DNA of 64,000 nt from Paracoccaceae bacterium (GCA_027489355.1 JAIXZY010000079.1:82936-146935); one strand, 5' to 3'. Positions 45,795-54,967 are shown, counted from the first letter of the stretch. The notes: a model not told the origin generated them from the letters alone. Program-made: numbers and translations.

Positions 45795-46792
45795 TTCGGC
45801 CTCCTTCCAAGCCGCAAGCCACCGCTGAACAGCTTCGTGTTCATCCAGATGGCCAAAAGGATGATCGTCCCCGTCACGATCTGCGTGAAGAAGGGCGAGA
45901 TGTGGACCAGGATCAGCCCGTTGCCGATGACGGCGATGGTCATGGTGCCAAGGACGGTGCCCAGCATGCTGGCCTTGCCGCCCATCAGCGAGGTGCCGCC
46001 CAGAACCACGGCGGCGATGACCTGCAGTTCGAACCCCACCGCCGCGTTCGATGACCCCGACCCCAGCCGCGCCGCGATCAGCAGGCCCGCCATCGCACAG
46101 GCTACGCCCGAGACGATGTAGACCGACGCGACCGTCCAACGCGCCGGCATCCCCACCCGCCGCGCGGCTTCCATGTTGGACCCGACGGCGACGACCTGCC
46201 GACCGTAGCGCGTGCGCAGCATCACGACGAAGCCAAGGATCGCCACCAGGATCGAGATCAGCGCCGGCACCGGAACCCCCGCCAGCGTTCCGCGACCCAG
46301 CCAGAAGAAGCCCGGCACGTCCTTGATCGGGATCGAATAGCCCTCGGTCAGGTAAAGCGCATAGCCGCGCAGGATCGACAGGCCAGCCAGCGTCACGATG
46401 AAGGCGGGGATGCCCTGATAGGCGATGAACCAGCCCTGCACCGCCCCGATCAGCCCACCCAGCACCAGCATCAGGATCACCACCGTGATCCAGTCCAATC
46501 CCGCCGCCAGCGCAATCGCCGCCACGGCGTTGACCAGCGCCACGGTCGAACCGACTGACAGGTCGATCCCCGCCGTGGTGATCACCAGCGTCATCGCCAC
46601 CGCCACGATCAGCACCGGAGCCGCCTGGCGGACGATGTTCAGCAAATTGCCGGCCGTCAGGAAGGTGGGCGTCAGAACGCTGAACAAAAGCATGCAGGCC
46701 AGGAAGAACACCGCGATCGACAGGACCTGCGCGTTCTCGGCCACGAAATCCGCCAGCGGAGACCCCTTGGCGCGTTCGGAATAAGCGGACAT
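45791..46792 (-). CDS. Ribose-type sugar ABC transporter permease
   Basis: This 333-aa membrane protein of the RbsC family has AMTLVITTAGIDLSVGSTVALVNAV, VTLAGLSILRGYALYL and VAVGSNMEAARRVGMPARWT, the cytoplasmic coupling loop. It overlaps the ATPase stop by one base (TGATG) and the hydrolase start by four. Confidence 0.94.
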   Translation of the reverse strand: MSAYSERAKGSPLADFVAENAQVLSIAVFFLACMLLFSVLTPTFLTAGNLLNIVRQAAPVLIVAVAMTLVITTAGIDLSVGSTVALVNAVAAIALAAGLDWITVVILMLVLGGLIGAVQGWFIAYQGIPAFIVTLAGLSILRGYALYLTEGYSIPIKDVPGFFWLGRGTLAGVPVPALISILVAILGFVVMLRTRYGRQVVAVGSNMEAARRVGMPARWTVASVYIVSGVACAMAGLLIAARLGSGSSNAAVGFELQVIAAVVLGGTSLMGGKASMLGTVLGTMTIAVIGNGLILVHISPFFTQIVTGTIILLAIWMNTKLFSGGLRLGRRPK

Positions 46793-47586
46793 CAGTGCGA
46801 CCCCTTCCCGACGATCAGATCGACCAGTTCCTGCAGGTTGGTCTCGCCTATTCTGCGTTCGGCTACCTTGGTGCCTTCATACATCACCGCGATCCGGTCG
46901 CAGACACGGAACAGGTCCTGCAGGCGATGGGTGATCAGCACGACGCCGACACCCTTTGCCTTGACCCGGTTGATCAACGCCAGCACCGCCTCGACCTCGG
47001 CCACGGCAAGCGCCGAGGTCGGCTCGTCCATGATCAGCACCTTGGGTTGGAAACTGGCGGCCCGCGCGATGGCGATGGCTTGCCGCTGCCCCCCCGACAG
47101 CTTTTCCACCTTGGCCGTAAGGCGCGGGATGCGGATTTCCAGCGCGTCCAGCATCTGCCGCCCTTCGGACAGCATCCGCTTCTGGTCCAGGAACGGGCCT
47201 CGCGTGAGTTCGCGCCCCAGAAACAGATTTCCCACCACGTCGACGTGGTCACAAAGGCTTAGGTCCTGAAACACCATCTCGATATTCCGCGCCCGCGCAT
47301 CCGAGGGGCCGGCAAAGCGGACAGGCTCGCCTTCGACAGTGATCGTTCCCGCGTCCGGGATGTAAGTGCCGGAAATCACCTTCGACAGAGTCGACTTGCC
47401 GGCGGCATTGTCGCCGATCAGTCCCAGGCATTCGCCCGGCATCACGTCCAGATCGACGCCCCGCAACGCCTGGTGCGACCCGAAGGTCAGGGTGATTCCC
47501 CGCAACGAAACCAGCGGCACGATGTGCGGAAGGGGGAGACCCCCTCCCGCATCGGACGCTTCGGGATGAAGCGTCGTTTCGATCAT
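46792..47586 (-). CDS. Sugar ABC transporter ATP-binding protein, single-domain
   Basis: This 264-aa protein has Walker A GDNAAGKSTLSK, signature KLSGGQRQAIAIARA, Walker B VLIMDEPTSALA and H-loop LITHRLQDLFR. RbsA-type ATPases usually carry two such domains in about 500 aa; this is the single-domain kind, as in fructose importer FrcA. The start at 47586 overlaps the binding-protein stop (ATGA). Confidence 0.93.
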   Translation of the reverse strand: MIETTLHPEASDAGGGLPLPHIVPLVSLRGITLTFGSHQALRGVDLDVMPGECLGLIGDNAAGKSTLSKVISGTYIPDAGTITVEGEPVRFAGPSDARARNIEMVFQDLSLCDHVDVVGNLFLGRELTRGPFLDQKRMLSEGRQMLDALEIRIPRLTAKVEKLSGGQRQAIAIARAASFQPKVLIMDEPTSALAVAEVEAVLALINRVKAKGVGVVLITHRLQDLFRVCDRIAVMYEGTKVAERRIGETNLQELVDLIVGKGSH

Positions 47587-48539
47587 TGGAACATCGACCG
47601 GAAGTCGTCGACATTCGCCTTGGTGACGATGGTCACGGGGACCGAGATGGTGCGCTCGACCGTGCCGCCTTCGGTGATCGTCTTCAGCGCGTCGACTGCC
47701 GCAGCGCCCATACCTGCCGGGTCCTGCTGGATCACGGCTTCGACATAGCCCGCGTCGATCCCCGCGATGGCCGAGGCGGTCAGGTCCCAACCGAAAACCT
47801 TGACATCCGCCTGCCGCCCCTGGCTTTCCACCGCCGCGACCGCACCCAGAAGCGCCGGTTCGCCCGTGGCGTAGATCGCCGTCATGTCGGGGTTCGCGGT
47901 CATCAGGTTTTCCGCAGCCGCCAGCGCGGTATCCTGCACGTTCTGGCCGTCGACGGTTCCGGCGATGGTGATGCCCTCGACACCGTTCAGAACTCCGGTG
48001 AAGCCATCCATCCGCAGGTTCTGGATGAACGAGTTCAGCGCGCCCACGACGCCCAGCTTGGCCCCACCGGCGCCCTTGGCATATTCGACGAAGTAGGCGC
48101 CAAGGTCGGCCCCGGCCTTGCCGTTGTCCACGCCGATCACCGCCGACTGCTTGCCGTCCTCGGGCAGGATCGCGTCGATGGCCACCACCGGAATGCCCGC
48201 AGCCGCCGCCTGATCGACCGCCGGCATGATGCCGTTGACGTCGATGGCGACGATGGCGATGCCGTCCACGCCTTCCTGGATATAGGTCTCGATCGCGCTG
48301 TTCTGCGCGGCCGGGTCGTTGTTGGCATTGAAGATTACCAGCTCGACCCCGGCCGCATCCGCCGCCTTCTGCGCGCCTTCGTTCATCTGGTTGAAGAACA
48401 GCGCCTGCTGGTTGATCTGCACGAGGGCGAACTTCTTCTTGTCCTGCGCCAGCCCCGGCACTGCCGCCAGGATGACGGCCGAGCCAAGCAGCACACCAAG
48501 CCCCCGACGGGAAAGGGCGGTCATTGTCATGGTTTTCAT
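47583..48539 (-). CDS. Sugar ABC transporter periplasmic binding protein
   Basis: This 318-aa protein has a signal peptide (RRGLGVLLGSAVILAAVPGLAQ). A periplasmic-binding-protein fold of the ribose/LacI type follows: FALVQINQQALFFNQMNEGAQKAA, DGIAIVAIDVNGIMPAVDQAAAAGIPVVAID, AIYATGEPALLGAVAAVE. It delivers the unknown sugar to the permease. It lies 29 bp after lacI on the same strand. Confidence 0.94.
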   Translation of the reverse strand: MKTMTMTALSRRGLGVLLGSAVILAAVPGLAQDKKKFALVQINQQALFFNQMNEGAQKAADAAGVELVIFNANNDPAAQNSAIETYIQEGVDGIAIVAIDVNGIMPAVDQAAAAGIPVVAIDAILPEDGKQSAVIGVDNGKAGADLGAYFVEYAKGAGGAKLGVVGALNSFIQNLRMDGFTGVLNGVEGITIAGTVDGQNVQDTALAAAENLMTANPDMTAIYATGEPALLGAVAAVESQGRQADVKVFGWDLTASAIAGIDAGYVEAVIQQDPAGMGAAAVDALKTITEGGTVERTISVPVTIVTKANVDDFRSMFQ

Positions 48540-48568
48540 TTTCGTTTCCCTATGTTGGACGTTGCGGT

Positions 48569-49585
48569 TCAGGACCTGATCACCGGTGCAACGGAGTTCC
48601 GGGCGATCAGGGTGACAGGCATGATCTCCTCTGGCGGGAGCTTGGTCGGGTCGGTCCAGTCTGTGTCCAGAAGCAGGGACAGGGCCCGGATACCCAGGTC
48701 CCGGACCGGCTGGCGCACCGCTGTCACGGCCGGTGCGAAAAGGTGAAGCGGGCCGACATCGTCGAACCCCACAAGCGACAGATCCTGAGGCACGCGGAGG
48801 CCTGCGGCGTTCAGCACCTCCATCACTCCGATGGTGATTTCGTCCGACGTCGCAAAAACGGCGGTGACGTCCAGCCGTGAGTCCAGCATGCGTCTTGCCG
48901 ACAGGCGACCGAACTCGGTCGAATATTCGCCCTCGTAACGCTCGATCCGGGCTTCGGCGCCCCAGACCTCTGTCATGGCGCGACGGAAGCCTTTGTAGCG
49001 GCGGGTGCCGCTCAGCATGGCGTCGCCCCCCCCGATGAACAGCACCCGTCGGTGTCCGGCCTCGGCCAGATGGCGACCGGCAAGATAGCCGCCCTCATCG
49101 TTGTCGCAGAACAGTTTCGGAACCGAAGTGCCCGCCACGTCTTCGTCCAGGACAACCACCTGACCGCTCGCGTTGATTTCGGCAGCCAGCGTGCCGTCAT
49201 CGGGATGGTTCGTGACGAATATCAGGCCATCCACCTGGTTGCGACGCACGGCCTGAAGGTAGGACAACTCGCGCTCCCCCCGGTTCAGGGTGGCGTGAAG
49301 GGTCAACCCGAGCCCGCGCCGGTCCGCCTCGGTTTCGACGGCCGCGACGAGCGTCGCAAAGAACGGGGTCGCAATGTCGGGAATGACCAGCCCAATCGTA
49401 TCCGACCTGCCTCGGCTCAGCCTGCGGGCGTGCGGGTTGGGCTGATAGTTCAACTGTTGGATTGCGGCTTCGACCGCTGTCCGCGTGCGATCAGGCAGGT
49501 CGAGCGTTCCGTTCAGAAAGCGCGAGACGGTCGTGACCGACACCCCGGCAGCCTGCGCGACATCTCTCAAACTTGCCACTGACAT
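48569..49585 (-). CDS. LacI-family transcriptional regulator
   Basis: This 338-aa protein has an N-terminal HTH and hinge (SLRDVAQAAGVSVTTVSRFLNGTLDLPDRTRTAVEAAIQQLNYQPNPHARRLSRGRS) and a sugar-binding core (TIGLVIPDIATPFFATLV; ATSDEITIGVMEVLNAAGLRVPQDLSLVGFDD). It is the first gene of the transport operon and probably represses it until the sugar is present. A perfect dyad lies 23 bp upstream. Confidence 0.94.
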   Translation of the reverse strand: MSVASLRDVAQAAGVSVTTVSRFLNGTLDLPDRTRTAVEAAIQQLNYQPNPHARRLSRGRSDTIGLVIPDIATPFFATLVAAVETEADRRGLGLTLHATLNRGERELSYLQAVRRNQVDGLIFVTNHPDDGTLAAEINASGQVVVLDEDVAGTSVPKLFCDNDEGGYLAGRHLAEAGHRRVLFIGGGDAMLSGTRRYKGFRRAMTEVWGAEARIERYEGEYSTEFGRLSARRMLDSRLDVTAVFATSDEITIGVMEVLNAAGLRVPQDLSLVGFDDVGPLHLFAPAVTAVRQPVRDLGIRALSLLLDTDWTDPTKLPPEEIMPVTLIARNSVAPVIRS

Positions 49586-49607
49586 GGGTCGATCCCACCA
49601 AGTGAAT

Positions 49608-49622
49608 CGGTTTACTAAACCG
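49608..49622. promoter_or_regulatory. LacI-type operator CGGTTTA-c-TAAACCG
   Basis: A perfect 15-bp dyad with a single central base lies between the divergent lacI and SDR genes. The AA/TT core and length match operators of LacI/GalR proteins. It could control both the transport operon and the SDR gene, joining them in one regulon. Confidence 0.7.
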
Positions 49623-49810
49623 CTTTACAAGATCAGCATGTGCAAACGCCGCGAGTCAACCGTGTTGGCAGGGCAGCGTGCGGGAAAGCAACGGTCCGGC
49701 GGCGCGGGCGGGCAAGGCTGCCCAAGGGAACAGCACTTTCGGCGCTTGACCATCCCCGTCGCTGCCGCCACCTTGATTGCCCCGACCCGTCGCCTGAATT
49801 GGATGCCCGC

Positions 49811-50566
49811 ATGTCCGACGCCTTTGCCAGATACCCCAGCCTTGCCGGAAAGGTCGTCTACGTCACCGGCGGCGCCTCGGGGATCGGCGCCGAGATCGTG
49901 ACAGCCTTCGCCGCACAGGGTGCAAGGGTGGGGTTCGTCGACCTGGATGCCGAAAGCAGCGCAGCTCTCTGTGCGGCCAATCCGGGCGTGACGCATGAGA
50001 TCTGCGACCTGCGAGACATCGCAGCCCTCCGCATCGCCTTCGCATCCCTGAAATCGCGGATCGGCCCGGCGGACGTGCTGGTCAACAACGCCGCCCGGGA
50101 CGACCGGCACTCCTGGACCGAAGTCACGCCCGAATACTGGGATGACCGGATGGATACGAACCTGAAGCATCAGTTCTTCGCCATCCAGGCGGTCGCGCCG
50201 GACATGGTCGAACGGGGCGGCGGGTCGATCATCAACATGGGGTCGAACAGCTGGTTCGAGGCGGGTGGAGGGTTTCCGGCCTATGCCACCGCCAAGGCCG
50301 CCGTGCATGGCCTGACCCGCACGATGGCGCGGGATCTGGGAAAGCACCGCATCCGCGTCAACGCGGTGGTTCCGGGCTGGATCATGACCGAGCGGCAGAA
50401 GACGCTCTGGGCAAAGCCCGAGGCCCTGGAGGCGCATCGCAAGCGGCAATGCCTGCCGGACCTGATCGACCCGGTCTACGTTGCCCGGATGGTCCTGTTC
50501 CTTGCGTCCGACGACGCCGCGATGTGCACGGCCAACAGCTACATGGTCGAAGCCGGCTCGATCTGA
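49811..50566 (+). CDS. Short-chain dehydrogenase/reductase
   Basis: This 251-aa SDR has the cofactor loop TGGASGIGAE, NNAA, catalytic Ser in MGSNSW, YATAK (Tyr and Lys) and VVPGWIMTE. The Asp after the second strand (FVDLDAE) favours NAD(H). ATG 49811 gives the normal start; upstream in-frame codons are not family-like. It is divergent from lacI and likely oxidises the imported sugar, feeding the lactonase-type hydrolase. Confidence 0.92.
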   Translation: MSDAFARYPSLAGKVVYVTGGASGIGAEIVTAFAAQGARVGFVDLDAESSAALCAANPGVTHEICDLRDIAALRIAFASLKSRIGPADVLVNNAARDDRHSWTEVTPEYWDDRMDTNLKHQFFAIQAVAPDMVERGGGSIINMGSNSWFEAGGGFPAYATAKAAVHGLTRTMARDLGKHRIRVNAVVPGWIMTERQKTLWAKPEALEAHRKRQCLPDLIDPVYVARMVLFLASDDAAMCTANSYMVEAGSI

Positions 50567-50583
50567 CCCGGACGGAAGCGCGA

Positions 50584-53217
50584 TCAGGCCGACGAGACCT
50601 CCACCGCGGCCCGCTCCCCGCCCAGGGCGGCAAAGGCCCGCTGCCGGCAGGTGAAGACAAGGATCTGCTGGTCCTTGGCCGTCCGGTGCAATGCATCGAA
50701 CATCGCCTCGATCCGGTCATCGTCCGAATGGACCAGGGCATCGTCAAGGATCACCGGGACCGGGCGACCCGCCGCGGCGAACAGCCGGGCGAAGGCAAGG
50801 CGGGTCAGGATCGCCAGCTGCTCGCGCGTGCCGCCGGACAGGATCTCCAGCGTCTCTTCCTGGCCGTTGCGAGTCAGGGTCGTCGGCAACAGGGTGGCAT
50901 CGTCGATCATCAACTGCGCGCCGGGGTGCAGGACGGACAGCAGCGGCTGCAACTCGCGAAGGACGGGCGCGAAATAGGCGTCGCGGGCCTGGGTGCGGGC
51001 CTCCTCCAGCGCCTGCCGCAGACGTGTCAGGGACCGGACCTCGGCCTCATAGCGCGCCGCCCGCGCTTCGGCCTCGGACCGCTCCTCCACCAGGGTGGAC
51101 AGCTGCTCCTCCAGACCCTCGTCGGCCAGGGCCGCGATGGTGGCGTTCAGACCGGCAAGTTCCTCGCGCGCCTTCGCCGTCTCTCGCCCCGCCTGATCAA
51201 GAACGCTTTTCGCGCGGGCAAGGCGGGCTTCGGTGGTGGCCAGATCAGGGGCCGAAGCCTGCAGGGCGGCCAGCGCCGCCTGCGCGTCGGAGCGCGCGGC
51301 ACCAAGGGACAGCGACGCATCCTTCAGCGCAACCATGCGGTCGTCCAGCGTTGCCGCATCCCCGGCCTCCACGCGGGCGGCCGCAAGCTGACGCTCGGCC
51401 GAGGTGCGGTTGGCCTCGGACACGGCACGCGTCTGATTGGCCTCGACCAGCAGGTCATGCGCCACGCGCAGGGCGGCGCTTGCTCCGGCCTCCCGGGTTT
51501 CGGCGTCTGCCAGTGCCGTGGACAGAGCTGCGGGATCCTCTGCTTCGCCTTCAGCTGCCGACCCGTCTGCCTGGGCCCGGGCCAATGCAGACCGCAAGGC
51601 GTCAATGCCATCCGGCGCAATCGCCGCCAGAAGCGCCGTCGCCTGCGCAATTCCAGCCTCGAAGCTGCGCGCCTCGGCCAGGGCGCCGCGGGCCTGGGCC
51701 AGGTTTTCCGCGCCGCAGCCCGCCAACGCGGTCTCCACCCGCTTCCGTGCGGCCAGGATCGCGGCAGATGCATCGGACATCCGGGCACTGCCGGGATCGA
51801 TCCGCAGACGACCGAAACCGGGCAGGGTCACCTCGGCAACGGCCAGCACCGGCTGCGGACCACCGGGTAACGGGCGGCCCGCCAGCAGCGCCTGCGCCCC
51901 GGCCTCGGGCAGGGCCTCGATGGTGACGGCCTGGGCCTCGGCCCTTGCCTGGGCCAGATCCAGTTCCGCCTGCGCCTTTTCGGCAGCTGCAACCCGCTCG
52001 GGCGAGGACAGGATGCGCCCGCGGCCCGCCCGGGCGCGGTCGAGATCGTCCTGCACCTGAAGCGCCTGCTCCAGCCGCCGCTGCAAATCCTCGGCCTGGG
52101 CCTTGGCCATCCGTGCGGCGCTGGCCCGGTTGGCCCGGTCCAGCCGCAGCCGCAGGTCGCGCGCCTGCCCGGCGGCATCCGCCTGGGCCTGGGTGGCTGC
52201 CTGTTCCTGTCGCGACAGGTCTTCGCTTCTCGCCCGCGCCCCCACGGCGGTTTCCTCGGCCAGGCGCAAGGCCGCCTCGGCCTCGGCCAGCCGGTTCCGC
52301 AGCGCCTGAAGCCGGCCAAGCTCACCCTCAGCCTGTTCGGCATCCAGCCGGGCCAGACGCAAAGCCGTCTCGGCCTGGGCGATCTGCCCCTGATGCGCCA
52401 GCGCCGCCGCGTGCGCCGCCTCGGCCTCGGCCAGAGACCGGCCCCTCTCGGCCATCGCCTCGTGGTCGGTCAGCCGAGCCAGCGCGCGCTGCACGTCGGT
52501 CCGGCGCGCCAGATAGCCGGTCAGCCGCTGCAAGCGGGGCCGCAAATCTGCCTCCTGCGCGGCCAGCGCCTCGGCCCGGTCCAGCGCCCGCTTCCATTCG
52601 CCATTGGCCTTGGGACGGCCCCTGTCGGTCACCAGCTCTGCCAGCGCGGCGCCGACCCGATCCAGCACGAGGTCCATCCGGCGGCCGCCCGTCATCATGT
52701 CGATCTCGCCCGCAACCGAGGACAAGAGATCCCGCCTTGCGGCAAGCCCGCGCTCACGCTCGCGCTTGTCATCCGTGCTGGCGCCATCGGGCTCCACCCC
52801 CATCAGCCCCTGACGCACCCACAGAAGACCCGAGGGGCCATTCAGCCCCGCGCCCAGCATCCGGTCGATCCAGGCCTCCGCCTCGTCCGCCTGCGCAACA
52901 AGCCGACCCGAAGCGTCCAGGACCTGCGCCTGCGGCCGTTGCAACCAGCGTTTGGCAATGCGGAAGCGACCTCCCGGCAGGTCAACCTCGACGGCTACTT
53001 CCGGAGCCCCGCCCGCATGGGGCTGAAGGGCCTTGATCCCGGCGTTACGGCTGCCGTGGCGTTCGAAGAACACCGCATGCAGCGCGTCGAAGAACGTGGA
53101 CTTGCCGAACTCGTTCGGCTCGCACAGCACGGTGATGCCGTCGGCAATGCCGGAGAGCCTCGCGCTTTTCCCGGCGAAGCGGCGGACATTGGTCAGCTCG
53201 ATCGTGCGAAGCTTCAT
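50584..53217 (-). CDS. SbcC/YhaN-like AAA ATPase with long coiled coil
   Basis: This 877-aa protein has an N-terminal ATPase lobe with Walker A EPNEFGKSTFFDAL (variant, Glu-Pro-Asn-Glu before GKST). About 600 residues of Ala/Glu/Arg-rich coiled coil interrupted by a short hinge follow, with ILSGGTREQLAILTRLAFARL (signature) and VPVILDDALVHSDD (Walker B) at the end. This is the Rad50/SbcC layout, closest to YhaN. It overlaps the partner nuclease gene by 4 bp. Confidence 0.9.
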   Translation of the reverse strand: MKLRTIELTNVRRFAGKSARLSGIADGITVLCEPNEFGKSTFFDALHAVFFERHGSRNAGIKALQPHAGGAPEVAVEVDLPGGRFRIAKRWLQRPQAQVLDASGRLVAQADEAEAWIDRMLGAGLNGPSGLLWVRQGLMGVEPDGASTDDKRERERGLAARRDLLSSVAGEIDMMTGGRRMDLVLDRVGAALAELVTDRGRPKANGEWKRALDRAEALAAQEADLRPRLQRLTGYLARRTDVQRALARLTDHEAMAERGRSLAEAEAAHAAALAHQGQIAQAETALRLARLDAEQAEGELGRLQALRNRLAEAEAALRLAEETAVGARARSEDLSRQEQAATQAQADAAGQARDLRLRLDRANRASAARMAKAQAEDLQRRLEQALQVQDDLDRARAGRGRILSSPERVAAAEKAQAELDLAQARAEAQAVTIEALPEAGAQALLAGRPLPGGPQPVLAVAEVTLPGFGRLRIDPGSARMSDASAAILAARKRVETALAGCGAENLAQARGALAEARSFEAGIAQATALLAAIAPDGIDALRSALARAQADGSAAEGEAEDPAALSTALADAETREAGASAALRVAHDLLVEANQTRAVSEANRTSAERQLAAARVEAGDAATLDDRMVALKDASLSLGAARSDAQAALAALQASAPDLATTEARLARAKSVLDQAGRETAKAREELAGLNATIAALADEGLEEQLSTLVEERSEAEARAARYEAEVRSLTRLRQALEEARTQARDAYFAPVLRELQPLLSVLHPGAQLMIDDATLLPTTLTRNGQEETLEILSGGTREQLAILTRLAFARLFAAAGRPVPVILDDALVHSDDDRIEAMFDALHRTAKDQQILVFTCRQRAFAALGGERAAVEVSSA

Positions 53218-54332
53218 GCCCGGACCTCTTGCGTCAGCGTGTAAAGCCGCGCCAGCGCCGCCGCCGCCGTGTCCCGTTCGGCCTGCGAGAGGCTTCCATC
53301 GCCGACCTCGGCCAGAAGCGTCTCGGCCGCCTGTCGCAACGCCCCGGCGCGGTCGATCTGGTTTAGATCCTCGGGCATGGCGACGACCGCAAGCCGTGTC
53401 AGATCCGGCGAGAACCAGCCGAAGTCCGGCGCGCGGTGGTCAAGATCGGCCTCCAGCGCGGCGCGGTCGGCCAGCGGCAGGCGGCCCGTCACGGTCAGGC
53501 GAACCAGATGGTCGCGCGCCCCGGTCTGCGGCAGGGCCGCGGCGATGCGGGCAAGGGCGTCCTCGCCCGGCAGAAGCTCGATCTCCGGCCGCATCCAGCG
53601 GAACCCCGCAACCGGCACGGATGTAACCTTGGGCGCGCGGCCGTCCAAAGCGACCAGCAGGGCCGCGCCCGGCGCGTCATGCTTGAACCCGTCCGGCTCG
53701 GGCGTGCCGGAATACCAGGTGGCCGGACCGACCTGCAACTGACCGTGCCAGTCTCCCAACGCCAGGTAGTCCAGGCCGGACCGCGTGGCCCGGTCGGGCG
53801 GGATGATTCCGGTCGCCCCTTCTTCGCCCGAGAAATCGGTGATGGCCCCATGTCCAAGCCCAATCCGGCGCGCACCTTCGGGCGTTGGGGCGGACATCGC
53901 CTCGGACAGGTCGCGCCCCGGTCTGCGCTGCGTGCAGGGGGCGGGCAGAAGATGCACGCCAGGCGCCAGGTCTGCCGGCACGTCCGACAGAAGCGCGCGC
54001 AGGTTTGCCGGGCCATCCGTCAGGATCCGCCCCCAAAGCTCGGTCGCCGCGAGGCTGTCGTGGTTGCCGGGCAACATCACCCAGGTCAGGTCGGATGCCT
54101 CGCGCATTGCCGCCAGCGCCTGGCGCAGCGTGTCGGGGGCCGGGGTCTCGGCGTCGAACGTGTCACCGGCCAGCAGGATCGTCGTCGCCCCGCCCGACCG
54201 CGCCGCCGCCGCCAGACGGCCGATCGCCCCATGCCGGGCCTCGCGCAGACGGTGGCGGATGCCTTCGGGAAAATTGCCGAAAGCCCGGCCGAGGTGAAGG
54301 TCCGAGGAATGAAGGAACCGGAATGATGTCAT
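53214..54332 (-). CDS. SbcD/YhaO-like metallophosphoesterase
   Basis: This 372-aa protein has SSDLHLG (motif I), LAGDTFD (II), LPGNHDS (III), GHGAI and LALGDWHGQ (later His motifs) of Mre11-type nucleases. A small C-terminal cap follows. Together with the downstream ATPase it should form a DNA-end processing complex. The stop overlaps the ATPase start (ATGA). It is the last chromosomal gene before the integrated element. Confidence 0.92.
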   Translation of the reverse strand: MTSFRFLHSSDLHLGRAFGNFPEGIRHRLREARHGAIGRLAAAARSGGATTILLAGDTFDAETPAPDTLRQALAAMREASDLTWVMLPGNHDSLAATELWGRILTDGPANLRALLSDVPADLAPGVHLLPAPCTQRRPGRDLSEAMSAPTPEGARRIGLGHGAITDFSGEEGATGIIPPDRATRSGLDYLALGDWHGQLQVGPATWYSGTPEPDGFKHDAPGAALLVALDGRAPKVTSVPVAGFRWMRPEIELLPGEDALARIAAALPQTGARDHLVRLTVTGRLPLADRAALEADLDHRAPDFGWFSPDLTRLAVVAMPEDLNQIDRAGALRQAAETLLAEVGDGSLSQAERDTAAAALARLYTLTQEVRA

Positions 54333-54398
54333 GCGTCTGAATGCCCTGAAGCAGGATGTTGCGACACTGGTGAATGTGGTTGCCCGTGCCGACCGTGA

Positions 54399-54662
54399 TC
54401 AGACAATCCGACAGGCCGGGTCGTTCTTCCAGAGCAGATATTCCGTGGGGCGCATTTCGGCGGCCGACAGGAAGGTTCGCACGGAAAAGATCGGGATCTG
54501 CGGCACGGCTTCGGCTGCCGGGCCCCCGTTCGGCCCCAGTCTCATCGCGTCATGGCCGCCCGCCCAGACGCCGGCAACCGAGGTCGGGCCGCTGTGGTCG
54601 CGCGCGGCTCCATCGCAACTCTTTGTGCCACTGGAATGAACCCGGTCGCCTTGCCGCTTCAA
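54399..54662 (-). CDS. Possible small gene or remnant beside the attachment site
   Basis: The gap 54333-54829 is otherwise empty. This minus-strand frame (about 87 codons from a TTG) has high GC at third positions from about GPTSVAGVWAGGHDAMRLGP to the end (FLSAAEMRPTEYLLWKNDP), judged by eye, unlike its first 25 codons. That suggests a real C-terminal coding part with an uncertain or lost start. No family recognised. The opposite-strand ORF at 54331-54639 lacks this bias. Confidence 0.3.
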   Translation of the reverse strand: MKRQGDRVHSSGTKSCDGAARDHSGPTSVAGVWAGGHDAMRLGPNGGPAAEAVPQIPIFSVRTFLSAAEMRPTEYLLWKNDPACRIV

Positions 54663-54829
54663 CGAAGGGAATCACACCTCGTACCGACGCACGAAGCCGG
54701 GTGACTGGAGCGACTGGAGGAGGGGAAACCTAGATCGTCAAGGCTTGGTGGTCCGGTCTCGACCACCGGAGAACTGTTGCGAAGCCACCGCGGGGCCGAT
54801 CACGACACGCTTTTCGGGATTTTTTTGAT

Positions 54830-54853
54830 TGGTCGGAGCGAGAGGATTCGAAC
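54830..54853 (-). other. tRNA 3'-end fragment: left attachment site of the integrated element
   Basis: On the minus strand the 24 bases read GTTCGAATCCTCTCGCTCCG followed by ACCA: a T-loop (GTTCGAATCC), the 3' acceptor strand GCTCCGA and the CCA end. The rest of a tRNA does not follow, so this is a fragment. The acceptor sequence would fit a TCGGAGC-starting tRNA such as proline in Alphaproteobacteria, but the isoacceptor is not certain. Given the orientation, an intact tRNA should stand at the other end of the element, right of the window. Confidence 0.8.
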
Positions 54854-54921
54854 TTCTTAGGAAGGCTTGAATCCGTTGTTTTATTGATCTTTTCGCGGAC
54901 TATCTTGCGGAATCGGGCGAT

Positions 54922-54956
54922 TTTACCATACAAACTGCCATACATTTACCATACAA
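54922..54956 (+). repeat. CCATACA direct repeats next to att and integrase
   Basis: TTTACCATACAA occurs twice exactly (54922-54933 and 54945-54956), with a third CCATACA between them (54938-54944). The core heptamer therefore recurs at 12- and 11-bp steps, about one helical turn each. The array sits between the tRNA fragment and the integrase ATG, a typical place for integrase arm or excisionase sites and for integrase autoregulation. Confidence 0.75.
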
Positions 54957-54967
54957 GGCCGCTCGTA

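Noticed and set aside
44730-46139. Long form of the phosphotriesterase ORF (469 aa)
   Set aside because: The first 115 residues are an out-of-frame reading of the permease gene; the family start is at 45794.
54331-54639. 102-aa plus-strand ORF after the nuclease gene
   Set aside because: It lacks third-position bias and family resemblance; the opposite strand is the better coding candidate.
54830-54930. A complete tRNA gene at the element boundary
   Set aside because: Only the T-loop, 3' acceptor strand and CCA are present; no D-arm, anticodon arm or matching 5' acceptor strand is found.
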